This document shows, in pieces, positions 25,832 to 34,010 of a stretch of DNA of 55,714 bases. The DNA is taken from the NCBI RefSeq assembly GCF_015482765.1, contig NZ_JADMLB010000011.1:1-55714 (forward strand), read 5' to 3'. The stretch comes from Halodesulfovibrio sp. (lineage in GTDB: Bacteria > Desulfobacterota > Desulfovibrionia > Desulfovibrionales > Desulfovibrionaceae). Each line of letters begins with the position of its first letter. The stretch's first letter is position 1. The notes under the pieces were generated by a model that was not told where the DNA came from, did not search any database, and saw nothing but the letters and a program-made list of their open reading frames with translations. The translations under genes and the position numbers were made by a program.

Positions 25832-26917
25832 TTATACTGTACCGTCTGCGTGGTTATGAGATTCCACTTCAGGCTCTGGAATTTCGTCAGGGCTGAATGC
25901 GTAAAGCACTGGGCTTGCAACGAAAATGGAGGAATAGGTACCAATAGATACACCAACAAGCAAAGTCAGTGCGAAGTCATGGATAATTCCGCCGCCAAAG
26001 AAGAAGAGAGAAACAAGTACCAGCAATGTAGTACAAGATGTCAGCAACGTACGGCTCAAGGTCTGGTTAACAGCCTTGTTAATTACTTCGCCGTAAGTTG
26101 GTGCTGTGCGCTGGAAGATGTTTTCACGAATACGGTCAAATACGATGATGGTATCGTTCAAAGAGTAACCAACGATGGTCAGCAATGCTGCCACGATAGT
26201 CAAATCAAACTCTTTTCCGAGAATGGAAAGAATACCAACAGTAATAAACACGTCGTGAATAAGAGCGATAACTGCGCCGAGAGCATAGTTAAGCTTCAAC
26301 TTCCAACAAATACCAAGTGTAAGCAGCATAGCAATAAGTACCTGCATTTGCTTAGGAGCACCTACTAAATCAAGAAGGTACATACCAGTTGCAAGACCTG
26401 CTGCCATAATGCCTGCTGTAAACCAGCGCTGTTCGAATCGACCGGAAATGTAGATAGCAATCAAAAGAACTGCAAAGTACAGCGCTTCCAATGCTGCGGT
26501 ACGAAGGTCGGCACCGATTTTTGGACCAACCATATCGAGACGTTCAATGGTGAACGGGTTATCCGAAAGATTCTTGCTGAATTCAGCTTTCAGGATGTCA
26601 GGGAGACGCTGATCCACGTCACCTACAGATGAAATACGAAGAAGATATTCTGTATCGTCTTCACCAAAACGCTGAACTGAAAGTCCCTGAAGCTTTGCGC
26701 TTGAAAGACTGTCTTTAATCTGCTCTGGCGCAACTGCATGATCAAAACGAACCTGTGCAAGCACACCACCGGAGAAATCGATGCCGTACTTAGGACCGCC
26801 GTTCATTACAAGAGAGCCAAGACCGAGCAAAATGAGAACAAGGGAGAATATTGCACAATACTTGCGCAGTCCGATGAAGTCGATTTTGCTGTTTGGTTTA
26901 ATAATGCTCAGACCCAT
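25832..26917 (-). CDS. secF: Protein-export membrane protein SecF
   Basis: A 361-residue inner-membrane protein. The first helix is followed by GIDFSGGVLAQVRF, a periplasmic domain, and then five helices with the family segments LTIVAALLTIVGYSLNDTII, VFDRIRENIF and NQTLSRTLLTSCTTLL. With SecD it uses the proton (or sodium) gradient to finish translocation of secreted proteins at SecYEG. It starts 11 bases after secD ends. The tail carries about 20 extra polar residues (EIPEPEVESHNHADGTV). Confidence 0.96.
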   Translation of the reverse strand: MGLSIIKPNSKIDFIGLRKYCAIFSLVLILLGLGSLVMNGGPKYGIDFSGGVLAQVRFDHAVAPEQIKDSLSSAKLQGLSVQRFGEDDTEYLLRISSVGDVDQRLPDILKAEFSKNLSDNPFTIERLDMVGPKIGADLRTAALEALYFAVLLIAIYISGRFEQRWFTAGIMAAGLATGMYLLDLVGAPKQMQVLIAMLLTLGICWKLKLNYALGAVIALIHDVFITVGILSILGKEFDLTIVAALLTIVGYSLNDTIIVFDRIRENIFQRTAPTYGEVINKAVNQTLSRTLLTSCTTLLVLVSLFFFGGGIIHDFALTLLVGVSIGTYSSIFVASPVLYAFSPDEIPEPEVESHNHADGTV

Positions 26918-26928
26918 GATCTATCCCC

Positions 26929-28524
26929 TTATATGCTGAGCTTTCTGCCCGGCTTACCATTGATCCAGAGACCGAAGATAATACGTGCGCAGAAGATAGC
27001 TGTGAACATGGAAGCCAAGATACCGAGGCTAAGCGTTACCGCAAAACCACGAATTGGGCCTGTGCCGAACTGGTAAAGAATGATTGCCGCAAGCAAGGTA
27101 GTTACGTTTGCGTCAAAAATTGTCAGTGTTGCACTGGAGAAGCCTTCGTCGACAGCTTTGAACGGAGTAAGTCCGCGGCGAAGTTCCTCGCGGATACGTT
27201 CAAAGATAATGACGTTCGCATCAACAGCCATACCGAGGGTAAGAATAATACCCGCAATACCAGGCAGTGTAAGAGTTGCACCGAATGCTGCAAGACCAGC
27301 AACGATAAATACCATGTTCATACAAAGAACAAGGTTAGCAACGAGACCACTGAAGCCGTAGTAAACAATCATAAAGACCATTACGAGTGCGCCACCGACG
27401 AGTGTCGCCGTAATGCCCTGATCAATAGATTCCTGACCAAGGGATGGTCCTACGGAACGTTCTTCCAGGATTTTTACCGGAGCCGGCAAGGAGCCTGCAC
27501 GCAGAACGATAGCGAGGTCATGAGCTTCTTCAGTAGTAAAGCCACCGGAAATAGAAGCGTGACCGCCGCGGATTTTATCCTTAATAACCGGTGCGGAGTA
27601 AACTTTTCCGTCCAGAACAATAGCCATACGCTTTTTAAGGTTCTCACCTGTCACTTCTTCGAAACGACGAGCGCCGCTACTGTTAAAGGTAAGTGAAACG
27701 TACGGCCTGTTAAAGTTGTCATACGCAACACGAGCGTCAGTAATGGTATCGCCTGTAAGCGCTGCGTTTTTGTTCACAACAATAACAGATTCTGAATATG
27801 ATCCGTCAGGATTGCGGTGCATCTGGCGCATGGCTTCTGTTCCGGCAGGAACAATGCCTTTTGCTGCTTTCGCAGGATCTACACCTTCGCGAGCTATTTT
27901 AAATTCAAGGTGAGCGGTTTTACCGATAATCTTGATTGCACGCTCGGTATCTGTAAGACCAGGAAGCTGTACCTGAATACGGAAATCCTGCTGCTTACGG
28001 ATGTCCGGCTCGGCAACGCCGAACTGGTCAACACGGTTACGGATAGTTTTTACCGCCTGATCCAAAGTGAGGTCAGACATGTATTTTTTGTATTCCGGTG
28101 TGTAAGTCAGTGTGTATCGAACTTTTTTGTTATCAAGAACGGTCGATTCCGCATTTAAGCGGTTGAAGCTTTTTGCGAGCAAAGCATCAAGAGCTTCTTT
28201 CTGTGAAGACTTGAGAAGTACGAACTCAAGCTTTTCGCCCTGCATTACACGCGGCTGCAAGATAAAAATATTATCTTCACGCGCTAAGGAACGAATGTCC
28301 TGTCCCATAAGTGAAAGGTTATTTGACAGTGCCTTATCAACATCTACACCGAGAACAAGGTGGATACCACCCTGCAGGTCAAGGCCAAGGCTGACCTTTT
28401 CTTCAGGTAAGAACTTTTTGATTGGGGATGTTCCGATCGCCGGAATGCTAGGCAGTGCGTATACAATACCAACTGCGAGCACAAAAATCGCGACCAGTAA
28501 TCTCCATCGCAACCCCTCTCTCAT
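26929..28524 (-). CDS. secD: Protein-export membrane protein SecD
   Basis: A 531-residue inner-membrane protein. LGLDLQGGIHLVLGVDVDKA marks the start of the large periplasmic domain (P1), which includes VDQFGVAEPDIRKQ and IQVQLPGL. Six helices follow, with GMAVDANVIIFERIREELR near residue 440, the conserved segment of SecD transmembrane helix 4. It lies between yajC (114 bases upstream) and secF (11 bases downstream), the standard arrangement. A GAGAGGGG-like site precedes the ATG. Confidence 0.97.
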   Translation of the reverse strand: MREGLRWRLLVAIFVLAVGIVYALPSIPAIGTSPIKKFLPEEKVSLGLDLQGGIHLVLGVDVDKALSNNLSLMGQDIRSLAREDNIFILQPRVMQGEKLEFVLLKSSQKEALDALLAKSFNRLNAESTVLDNKKVRYTLTYTPEYKKYMSDLTLDQAVKTIRNRVDQFGVAEPDIRKQQDFRIQVQLPGLTDTERAIKIIGKTAHLEFKIAREGVDPAKAAKGIVPAGTEAMRQMHRNPDGSYSESVIVVNKNAALTGDTITDARVAYDNFNRPYVSLTFNSSGARRFEEVTGENLKKRMAIVLDGKVYSAPVIKDKIRGGHASISGGFTTEEAHDLAIVLRAGSLPAPVKILEERSVGPSLGQESIDQGITATLVGGALVMVFMIVYYGFSGLVANLVLCMNMVFIVAGLAAFGATLTLPGIAGIILTLGMAVDANVIIFERIREELRRGLTPFKAVDEGFSSATLTIFDANVTTLLAAIILYQFGTGPIRGFAVTLSLGILASMFTAIFCARIIFGLWINGKPGRKLSI

Positions 28525-28638
28525 TATAACTCCTTGATACTATTCAAACAGCAAAACCCGATACGATACTCGCTCGGGACAACAACAGCGTTGTGCTGAA
28601 CAAGCAGGGAACTGAGGGTCAGCTCCCTGCTCAATAAA

Positions 28639-28995
28639 TTATTTCTTTTTGCCGTCTTTTGCTTTTTTCTCAGCAGCAGGAGATGGCTTGAGGCCGGAGA
28701 TGTACTGACGACCAACCTGTACGGTGGTTTCGCCAAGATCTACAGAAATAATGTCGTCTTTAATTGCTGTAATAGTACCGATGAGACCACCGGCGGTAAC
28801 AACAGACTGACCTTTCTGAAGGTTGTCCAGCAGAGCTTTGTGCTCTTTAGCTCTTTTCTGCTGAGGACGGATAAGAAGGAAGTAGAAGATAACAAACATC
28901 AAAGCAAGAGGAACGAAGGCCGCAATCGGGTTGCCTTCCTGACCTGCCTGACCGCCTGCTGCGCCCATAGCCCAAGCTACTTCTGGAAAGAACAT
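28639..28995 (-). CDS. yajC: Sec translocase accessory subunit YajC
   Basis: A 118-residue protein with an Ala/Gly-rich start, one helix (IAAFVPLALMFVIFYFLLIR), the family motif RPQQKRAKEHKALLDNLQKG and the following GQSVVTAGGLIGTI. The basic tail ends KDGKKK. It is the first gene of the yajC-secD-secF unit and has an AAGGAG ribosome site before the ATG at 28995. It associates with SecDF in the inner membrane. Confidence 0.95.
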   Translation of the reverse strand: MFFPEVAWAMGAAGGQAGQEGNPIAAFVPLALMFVIFYFLLIRPQQKRAKEHKALLDNLQKGQSVVTAGGLIGTITAIKDDIISVDLGETTVQVGRQYISGLKPSPAAEKKAKDGKKK

Positions 28996-29601
28996 AGAAA
29001 CTCCTTAACGGTTATCAAAAAATCGTAACGCCGCAAAAAAAATATTCTCTGAGTTTTCCATTAAATCAAATGATTATCGAAACTCACTCAAAAAATAACG
29101 CGACAAGTAATAATTAAAGCCAAACTGGCCTTTGTTTTTACTCGTAATGAGAAAAAGCTTTAAACCTGAATCAAGTACCTTTTCGTTAGAAAACTTGCAA
29201 CATTTTTAACTGGCAGACTTTCTAACAAAAATAACAGCAAAGCCTTTACTGACGCCAATCTTAGACAAATGTCTCAGTTTCCTACCCTGCTCGTGTTACA
29301 ATCAGGTTTCAACCGACACAGACTCGTCGTTAATTTACAACAAGATACACAGATGTTCTACTTAATTTCTTTTCTTTATCCGCGTTCAAAGCTTGCACTT
29401 TCCTTCCTAAACACTTCCTTTCTATTTCTAGATGAGGATTATCCCGCCACAACAGCTGGAACGAAGCCAGACGCCTCCAAAACAACACCTGTATCAAGGG
29501 ATACCAGCACCACAATATTTTACTATATTTATATATTTTTATTAAGTTTTATTAAAAAACATCGATGAGTAAACGAACACTAACATTCAAGGAGTGTTAT
29601 T
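28996..29601. other. AT-rich gap between divergent yajC and the coiled-coil protein gene
   Basis: This 606-base gap is AT-rich and should hold the promoters of both divergent genes. Two hairpins are visible: GCCA/TGGC within 29116-29133, followed by GTTTTT, and GTTAGAAA (29185-29192) with TTTCTAAC (29219-29226). The segment 29512-29560 is almost only A and T. A 99-codon plus-strand frame (29269-29568) has no ribosome site and low-complexity composition, so I do not call it. Confidence 0.5.
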
Positions 29602-30240
29602 ATGCTGTTATCCAGTGTTCTAGAAAAAACTCAAAAATCGATGCGTGAGCAAATAGAGGAAATGCTCAAAAAACAACAAGAAAATCTTGTTGCAAAACGA
29701 CAGTCTTCTGTAGCCAAGCATGCGCCGCAAAAAATGTCGGTTTCAGAAAAACAGGCTGAAATCGAAAAAAATGAGTCCTCTGTTGTTTCAAACCTGTTTT
29801 CAAAAAAAGCAGTCACTATGTCTGAAGGTGTTACAGCCATGCTAAAACGCCACCAGAGCCAGAAACAACTTGAAGCAAACAAACTAGCTGGACTGGCAGG
29901 CATACTGGCTTCCACTATCGATAACTACGATCTTGGTAAACACATAGAAGAACGTAGAGAATGGATGAAAGATTTTTCTGCTGAATCTGGAGTAAAAAGT
30001 GTTACCCAGATGAAAAGTGAAGCAAAAAAACAACTCATCAGTGATCAGGATCGCATGACTGAAAAAGAGCGGAAACAGGCCATCGCGAGAGGTGAAACAC
30101 TTCCTGCAGAAACACCTGTTGCAGCTGCTCCAGTTAGAACCGCTAAGGTTCAGGCTCCTAAGGTCACCTCTACTCCCGTCGCTAAGCCCGCCGCTCCTGC
30201 GATCGTCCCTAAAGGGACATACGTTCGTATCAGAGTCTAA
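29602..30240 (+). CDS. Coiled-coil protein of unknown function
   Basis: A 212-residue soluble protein with AAGGAG 7 bases before the ATG. Residues 1-60 are charged and helical (TQKSMREQIEEMLKKQQENL), and a central helix region (LKRHQSQKQLEANKLAGLAG) continues to about 150. The tail (about 160-205) is rich in Ala, Pro, Val and Lys, like a flexible linker, and ends in the compact GTYVRIRV. There is no signal peptide or membrane segment. I do not recognise the family. It is flanked by divergent yajC and convergent glutamate synthase genes, so no operon suggests its role. Confidence 0.72.
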   Translation: MLLSSVLEKTQKSMREQIEEMLKKQQENLVAKRQSSVAKHAPQKMSVSEKQAEIEKNESSVVSNLFSKKAVTMSEGVTAMLKRHQSQKQLEANKLAGLAGILASTIDNYDLGKHIEERREWMKDFSAESGVKSVTQMKSEAKKQLISDQDRMTEKERKQAIARGETLPAETPVAAAPVRTAKVQAPKVTSTPVAKPAAPAIVPKGTYVRIRV

Positions 30241-30257
30241 TTACTTACGCATGGATA

Positions 30258-30355
30258 ACAGAAAAGCCCCCCATGCCAATCATGAGGGGCTTCCCGAATT
30301 TAGGTCGTCTATCTGTCAAGCTTAGGAGATTTTCCCTCATGATGGGAAAAATATC
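30258..30355 (+). terminator. Two hairpins after the coiled-coil protein gene
   Basis: AAGCCCC with GGGGCTT (about 30262-30291, inner CATG pairs) and ATTTTCCC with GGGAAAAAT (about 30329-30352) follow the stop. Neither has a clean U-run, so termination here is likely but not certain. The minus-strand glutamate synthase operon ends at 30399 and may use the same structures. Confidence 0.45.
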
Positions 30356-30398
30356 TGAGCCGTTTGACTGTAGGTATGTTCAGAAAACTTCTGACAGC

Positions 30399-31157
30399 CT
30401 AGTTTGTTCCCACGTACATGTTGCCGTATGGACGGTGGGAAAACGGCGTTACTTTTTTAAACTTGCCTTCCATCACTTCATCAACACTCTTACCGAATGC
30501 TTTTGCCCAGTCTGCGACGTGGGAACGGATGAAAGCTTCATCTTCTTCATTAATAGATTCGAGCTGTAAACCAGGTCCAAGCTGGTATTCAGGAACGTCA
30601 CCGCGGATATAAATAATGCCGCCGTGCATACCTGTACCAAGGCTTCTGCCGGTGATAGGTGCTTTTTTATCCATTGTTGAATCCATGCCGAGGAGGATAA
30701 TCGCTCCACCCGCCATGTATTCGCCAAGGAAGTCGCCAGCTTTACCGCCAGCTACGATTACAGGCTGCTTTTCCATGTACGATTTCATATGAATACCTAC
30801 ACGGTAGCCTACGTCCTGTTTTACAAGGATACGCCCGCCACGCATTGCGTAACCGAGAACATCGCCGGACATACCATTAATCTGGATTTCTCCGTCATCC
30901 ATGGTGTTGCCAACGCCGTCCTGTGCGTTGCCTTCTACACGGATAGTTGCACCGCGCATGAACATTCCAAGGTCCTGACCCGGAACACCGTGAATGGTGA
31001 AATGAACAGGAGCCTCCACTGAGTTGCCGATGTAGCGCTGACCGCGAACATTATCCAACTCAATTTCAACAGCACCGTCACGCACAGCTTCACGAATTTG
31101 CTCGTTCAATTGGCGGTAGTACACGCCTTGAGCGTCAAGAGTACATTTTTTAGCCAT
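30399..31157 (-). CDS. Glutamate synthase GXGXG-domain subunit (split GltB, C-terminal part)
   Basis: A 252-residue protein that corresponds to the C-terminal beta-helix domain of glutamate synthase large subunit. It shows the repeated glycine pattern: GVGNTMDDGEIQINGMSGDV, LGYAMRGGRILV, VGIHMKSY, GDFLGEYMAGGAIILLG and GTGMHGGIIYIRG. In one-chain GltB this domain lies behind the FMN barrel and helps connect it to the glutaminase. Here it is the last gene of the operon, 2 bases after the glutaminase-domain gene. Such split subunits are known from archaea and sulfate reducers. Confidence 0.9.
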   Translation of the reverse strand: MAKKCTLDAQGVYYRQLNEQIREAVRDGAVEIELDNVRGQRYIGNSVEAPVHFTIHGVPGQDLGMFMRGATIRVEGNAQDGVGNTMDDGEIQINGMSGDVLGYAMRGGRILVKQDVGYRVGIHMKSYMEKQPVIVAGGKAGDFLGEYMAGGAIILLGMDSTMDKKAPITGRSLGTGMHGGIIYIRGDVPEYQLGPGLQLESINEEDEAFIRSHVADWAKAFGKSVDEVMEGKFKKVTPFSHRPYGNMYVGTN

Positions 31158-31159
31158 GC

Positions 31160-32254
31160 CTAGTCCTCCAATTTCACAATAACCGGCTCACCGGCCTTTG
31201 GAGCCCATACTCTGTCGAGTTCACGACAGACTTCACGGATGGAACTCTCTTCACTGGACATGAATACCATATCGTCCTTTTCACCGATAACAAGCGGACG
31301 AAGTTTAACGCGGTCGTTAAGCCCCATCATACCGTTGCTGTCAGTTACGAGGATAGCAAACGGACCGTTGAGCATTGCAGGGCCGTAGACCATGCGCAGC
31401 GCTTCATACGCTTCACGCTCATCTTTAGGCATGCGCTCAATTTCATCCCAGAACGGCGGTGCAAAAACTTTACATGCCATTTCGTGAGAAAGACCGTGCT
31501 TACGGATAAGAAGGTCAAGCAGGTATGCCACAACCTCTGTATCCGTCATCATGTTACATTCATAATCGTGCTGACACAGGTAGCGTCTGTTAATACCGTA
31601 AGAGGAAATCTCTCCGTTATGAACAATCGCCCAGTCCAGCAGGGTAAACGGGTGAGCGCCGCCCCACCAGCCCGGAGTGTTTGTCGGGAAACGGTTATGA
31701 CCGGTCCACATGTAGCCGCTGTACTCATCAAGTCTGAAGAAGTCAGCGATGTCTTCCGGAAAACCTACACCCTTGAACGCTCCCATGTTTTTACCACTGG
31801 AGAATACAAAAGCACCCGGCACTCTGTTGTTAATGTGCATGACGATGTTTACTACGTAATCATCTTCACCAACATCCTGCCACTTCGGACGGTCTTCCTT
31901 AGGAGAAAGGAAGAAGCGCCACATAAGCGGGGATTCTTTAATGGCTTGCACCTTGCGGGTAGGAATCGGCTCAGAAATCTTAATATCAAAGTACTGTTTG
32001 ATGATCTCTTCAGCGCGGTCAAGGCCTGCCTGATCATCACACATCAGGTGGAAGGCGTACAAGTCTGCATGCTCAGGATAAATACCGTATGCAGCAAAAC
32101 CACCACCAAGACCGTTACCGCGATCGTGCATTGTTGCCATTGCATCAATCGGCATAGTACCCGGTATCAGTTTTTTCTTTTTATCAATTACCCCAAAGAC
32201 ACCACAGCCAGAGATGTCTTTATCAAAATGCCAAAAATCATTGGGAGCTTTCAT
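31160..32254 (-). CDS. Glutamate synthase glutaminase-domain subunit (split GltB, N-terminal part)
   Basis: A 364-residue class II glutamine amidotransferase domain. The catalytic cysteine is Cys17 in [11 protein letters not shown], so the first 16 residues are probably removed to free it. Other segments are [20 protein letters not shown] and [16 protein letters not shown], which bind glutamine, and [15 protein letters not shown]. It releases ammonia from glutamine for transfer to 2-oxoglutarate on the FMN subunit. The gene lies between the flavin oxidoreductase and GXGXG genes in the same operon. Confidence 0.92.
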   Translation of the reverse strand: MKAPNDFWHFDKDISGCGVFGVIDKKKKLIPGTMPIDAMATMHDRGNGLGGGFAAYGIYPEHADLYAFHLMCDDQAGLDRAEEIIKQYFDIKISEPIPTRKVQAIKESPLMWRFFLSPKEDRPKWQDVGEDDYVVNIVMHINNRVPGAFVFSSGKNMGAFKGVGFPEDIADFFRLDEYSGYMWTGHNRFPTNTPGWWGGAHPFTLLDWAIVHNGEISSYGINRRYLCQHDYECNMMTDTEVVAYLLDLLIRKHGLSHEMACKVFAPPFWDEIERMPKDEREAYEALRMVYGPAMLNGPFAILVTDSNGMMGLNDRVKLRPLVIGEKDDMVFMSSEESSIREVCRELDRVWAPKAGEPVIVKLED

Positions 32255-32273
32255 ACTCTATCTCCAAAGCCCT

Positions 32274-33551
32274 CTACTCAGCAGCAGGGGTCCACTTTGT
32301 ATCAAATTCTTCTTCCGGCCAGAGCAATGCAGATGGTTGACCTGCAATAAGCTCTTCCTTCACGTCCGGTGTGAGATCCAGACCGAAGCGAATGAAGCCG
32401 GTGTATAACCCTGCAAAATCGACCTCTCCCACAAGCACGTATCCGATCAGCTTTTCATTACGGAAAATCAGTTTACGATATGTTCCGTTCTCTTCGTCAA
32501 GCTCAGTGAAGACTTCACAGTCCTCATCCTCGTTAGGATTCACATGACCAAGAGATGCTGTCGGCAGCCCGTAGAAAGAAATAGCGTTCATCGGCAAACC
32601 GCCAGGATGCGGAGAAGCTTCCTCGCTCGCCATATTAAGACCAGCATGGTAGCCCTGACTGAATGCGTTAGGCCAAATTGGTGTAACTCTGGCTTCTTCA
32701 GCAATCATATCAGGTGCTTCTGCAACGTCACCTGCAGCGTAGACACCTTCGGCGCTTGTGCACATATTGTCATCAACTTTGATGCCTCTGTTCACAGCGA
32801 TACCGGCGTCTTTAGCAAGATTGAGACTCGGCACAACACCAATGGCTACAACAACGGCTTCACAAGCCAGTTTTTGACCATTGGCAAGACGTACTCCGAT
32901 AACCTCGCCCTGCTCTGTACGCAGAATTTCTTCTACAGTGGTACCACAACAGATTGTGATACCTTTTTCTTCAAGACGCTGTGCTACAAGGTTACCTGCC
33001 ACATCATCAAATGCTGCGGAAAGCACGCGGCTTCCAAGTTCAACAATTGCAGTGGAAAGACCGTTGTAACGAAGTGCTTCTGCGGCTTTAAGACCGATAA
33101 GACCACCACCTACTACAACTACACGATGAATTCGTTTTGAAAGATCGAGCAGTTCGTGTGCATGGGCAAGTGTGGTGAAGTTATAAACTCCACTGCCATC
33201 AATGCCTTTAATAGGAGGCATAAACGGCACACCGCCGGTAGCCAGAAGAAGCTCTTTGTATTCAATCACTTCATCGGCTTCAGTAGTAATGGTCTTTGCT
33301 GCTTTATCAATGGCAGCAACACGGGTGTTAAGCTTAACTTCAACATTATTCTTTTCGTAGAATTCATCCGGTCTGAGACTTACTCTGTCCAGACCGATTT
33401 TTCCTGCAAGAAAATATGAAATAAGCGGACGTCCATACGTAGGAGTATCTTCTTCGCTCACTACAAGAATCGGAGTCTTTGTATCAACTTTACGGATACC
33501 CTCAATAGCTCCGACAGACGCAACACCGTTTCCAATTATGACATACGACAT
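32274..33551 (-). CDS. FAD/NAD(P)-binding oxidoreductase of the glutamate synthase operon
   Basis: A 425-residue flavoprotein started at ATG 33551 (MSYVIIGNGVASVGAIEGIR), which has AGGAG 8 bases upstream; a longer reading adds 32 unconserved residues. Two dinucleotide-binding folds are present: VIIGNGVASVGAIEG for FAD and VVVVGGGLIGLKAAEAL near residue 145 for NAD(P)H. The AAGDVAEA segment near residue 275 contacts FAD. The family is NADH oxidase/nitrite reductase-like pyridine nucleotide-disulfide oxidoreductases without an obvious redox cysteine pair. In this operon it probably takes the place of the GltD small subunit and passes electrons to the ferredoxin protein (inference). Confidence 0.87.
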   Translation of the reverse strand: MSYVIIGNGVASVGAIEGIRKVDTKTPILVVSEEDTPTYGRPLISYFLAGKIGLDRVSLRPDEFYEKNNVEVKLNTRVAAIDKAAKTITTEADEVIEYKELLLATGGVPFMPPIKGIDGSGVYNFTTLAHAHELLDLSKRIHRVVVVGGGLIGLKAAEALRYNGLSTAIVELGSRVLSAAFDDVAGNLVAQRLEEKGITICCGTTVEEILRTEQGEVIGVRLANGQKLACEAVVVAIGVVPSLNLAKDAGIAVNRGIKVDDNMCTSAEGVYAAGDVAEAPDMIAEEARVTPIWPNAFSQGYHAGLNMASEEASPHPGGLPMNAISFYGLPTASLGHVNPNEDEDCEVFTELDEENGTYRKLIFRNEKLIGYVLVGEVDFAGLYTGFIRFGLDLTPDVKEELIAGQPSALLWPEEEFDTKWTPAAE

Positions 33552-33567
33552 GGACGAGCTCCTGCTA

Positions 33568-34008
33568 TCAGCGAGATTCGTAAACCAGTGCGTTGTTTGG
33601 ACAGGCTTCCACACATGCTGGGATGTCGCGGCCTTCGCACAGGTCACATTTAATAATCTTACCCTTAGTCACATTGCGGCGAACCGCGCCGTAAGGGCAT
33701 GCCATCAGACATGACCAGCAACCAACACACTGTTCTTCGTTGTAACAAGTGCGTCCTGTTTCCTGATCCTTGTATAACGCGCCGGAAATACAGGCGGATA
33801 CACAAGATGGATTGTCACAATGGCGACAACTGAGAGCTACAGAGATCTGACCTTTATCGTAAACTGCCTTACAAGGCTGTAAACCTGAAGCCACTTCTTC
33901 TTTAGCGGCAATAACAACATCCTGACTTGCAGAATGAGCTGTTAAACAGGCAACCTCACAAATGTGGCAGCCAATACAGACATCTTTATTCGGATAAACC
34001 CTACGCAT
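33568..34008 (-). CDS. 4Fe-4S ferredoxin-type electron carrier of the glutamate synthase operon
   Basis: A 146-residue soluble protein with sixteen or so cysteines in four clusters: CIGCHICEVAC, CRHCDNPSCVSAC, CVGCWSCLMAC with CP, and CDLCEGRDIPACVEAC. The arrangement matches HycB/DmsB-like four-cluster ferredoxin subunits. It can relay electrons between the flavin oxidoreductase and the FMN/iron-sulfur subunit of glutamate synthase. It lies 2 bases after the FMN-subunit gene and 16 bases before the oxidoreductase gene. Confidence 0.9.
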   Translation of the reverse strand: MRRVYPNKDVCIGCHICEVACLTAHSASQDVVIAAKEEVASGLQPCKAVYDKGQISVALSCRHCDNPSCVSACISGALYKDQETGRTCYNEEQCVGCWSCLMACPYGAVRRNVTKGKIIKCDLCEGRDIPACVEACPNNALVYESR

Positions 34009-34010
34009 AT

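Noticed and set aside
25718-26368. 216-codon plus-strand frame opposite the secF end
   Set aside because: It overlaps secF on the other strand and shows no family pattern.
31484-32350. 288-codon plus-strand frame opposite the glutaminase-domain gene
   Set aside because: No family features and no ribosome site; the opposite strand has an unmistakable amidotransferase domain.
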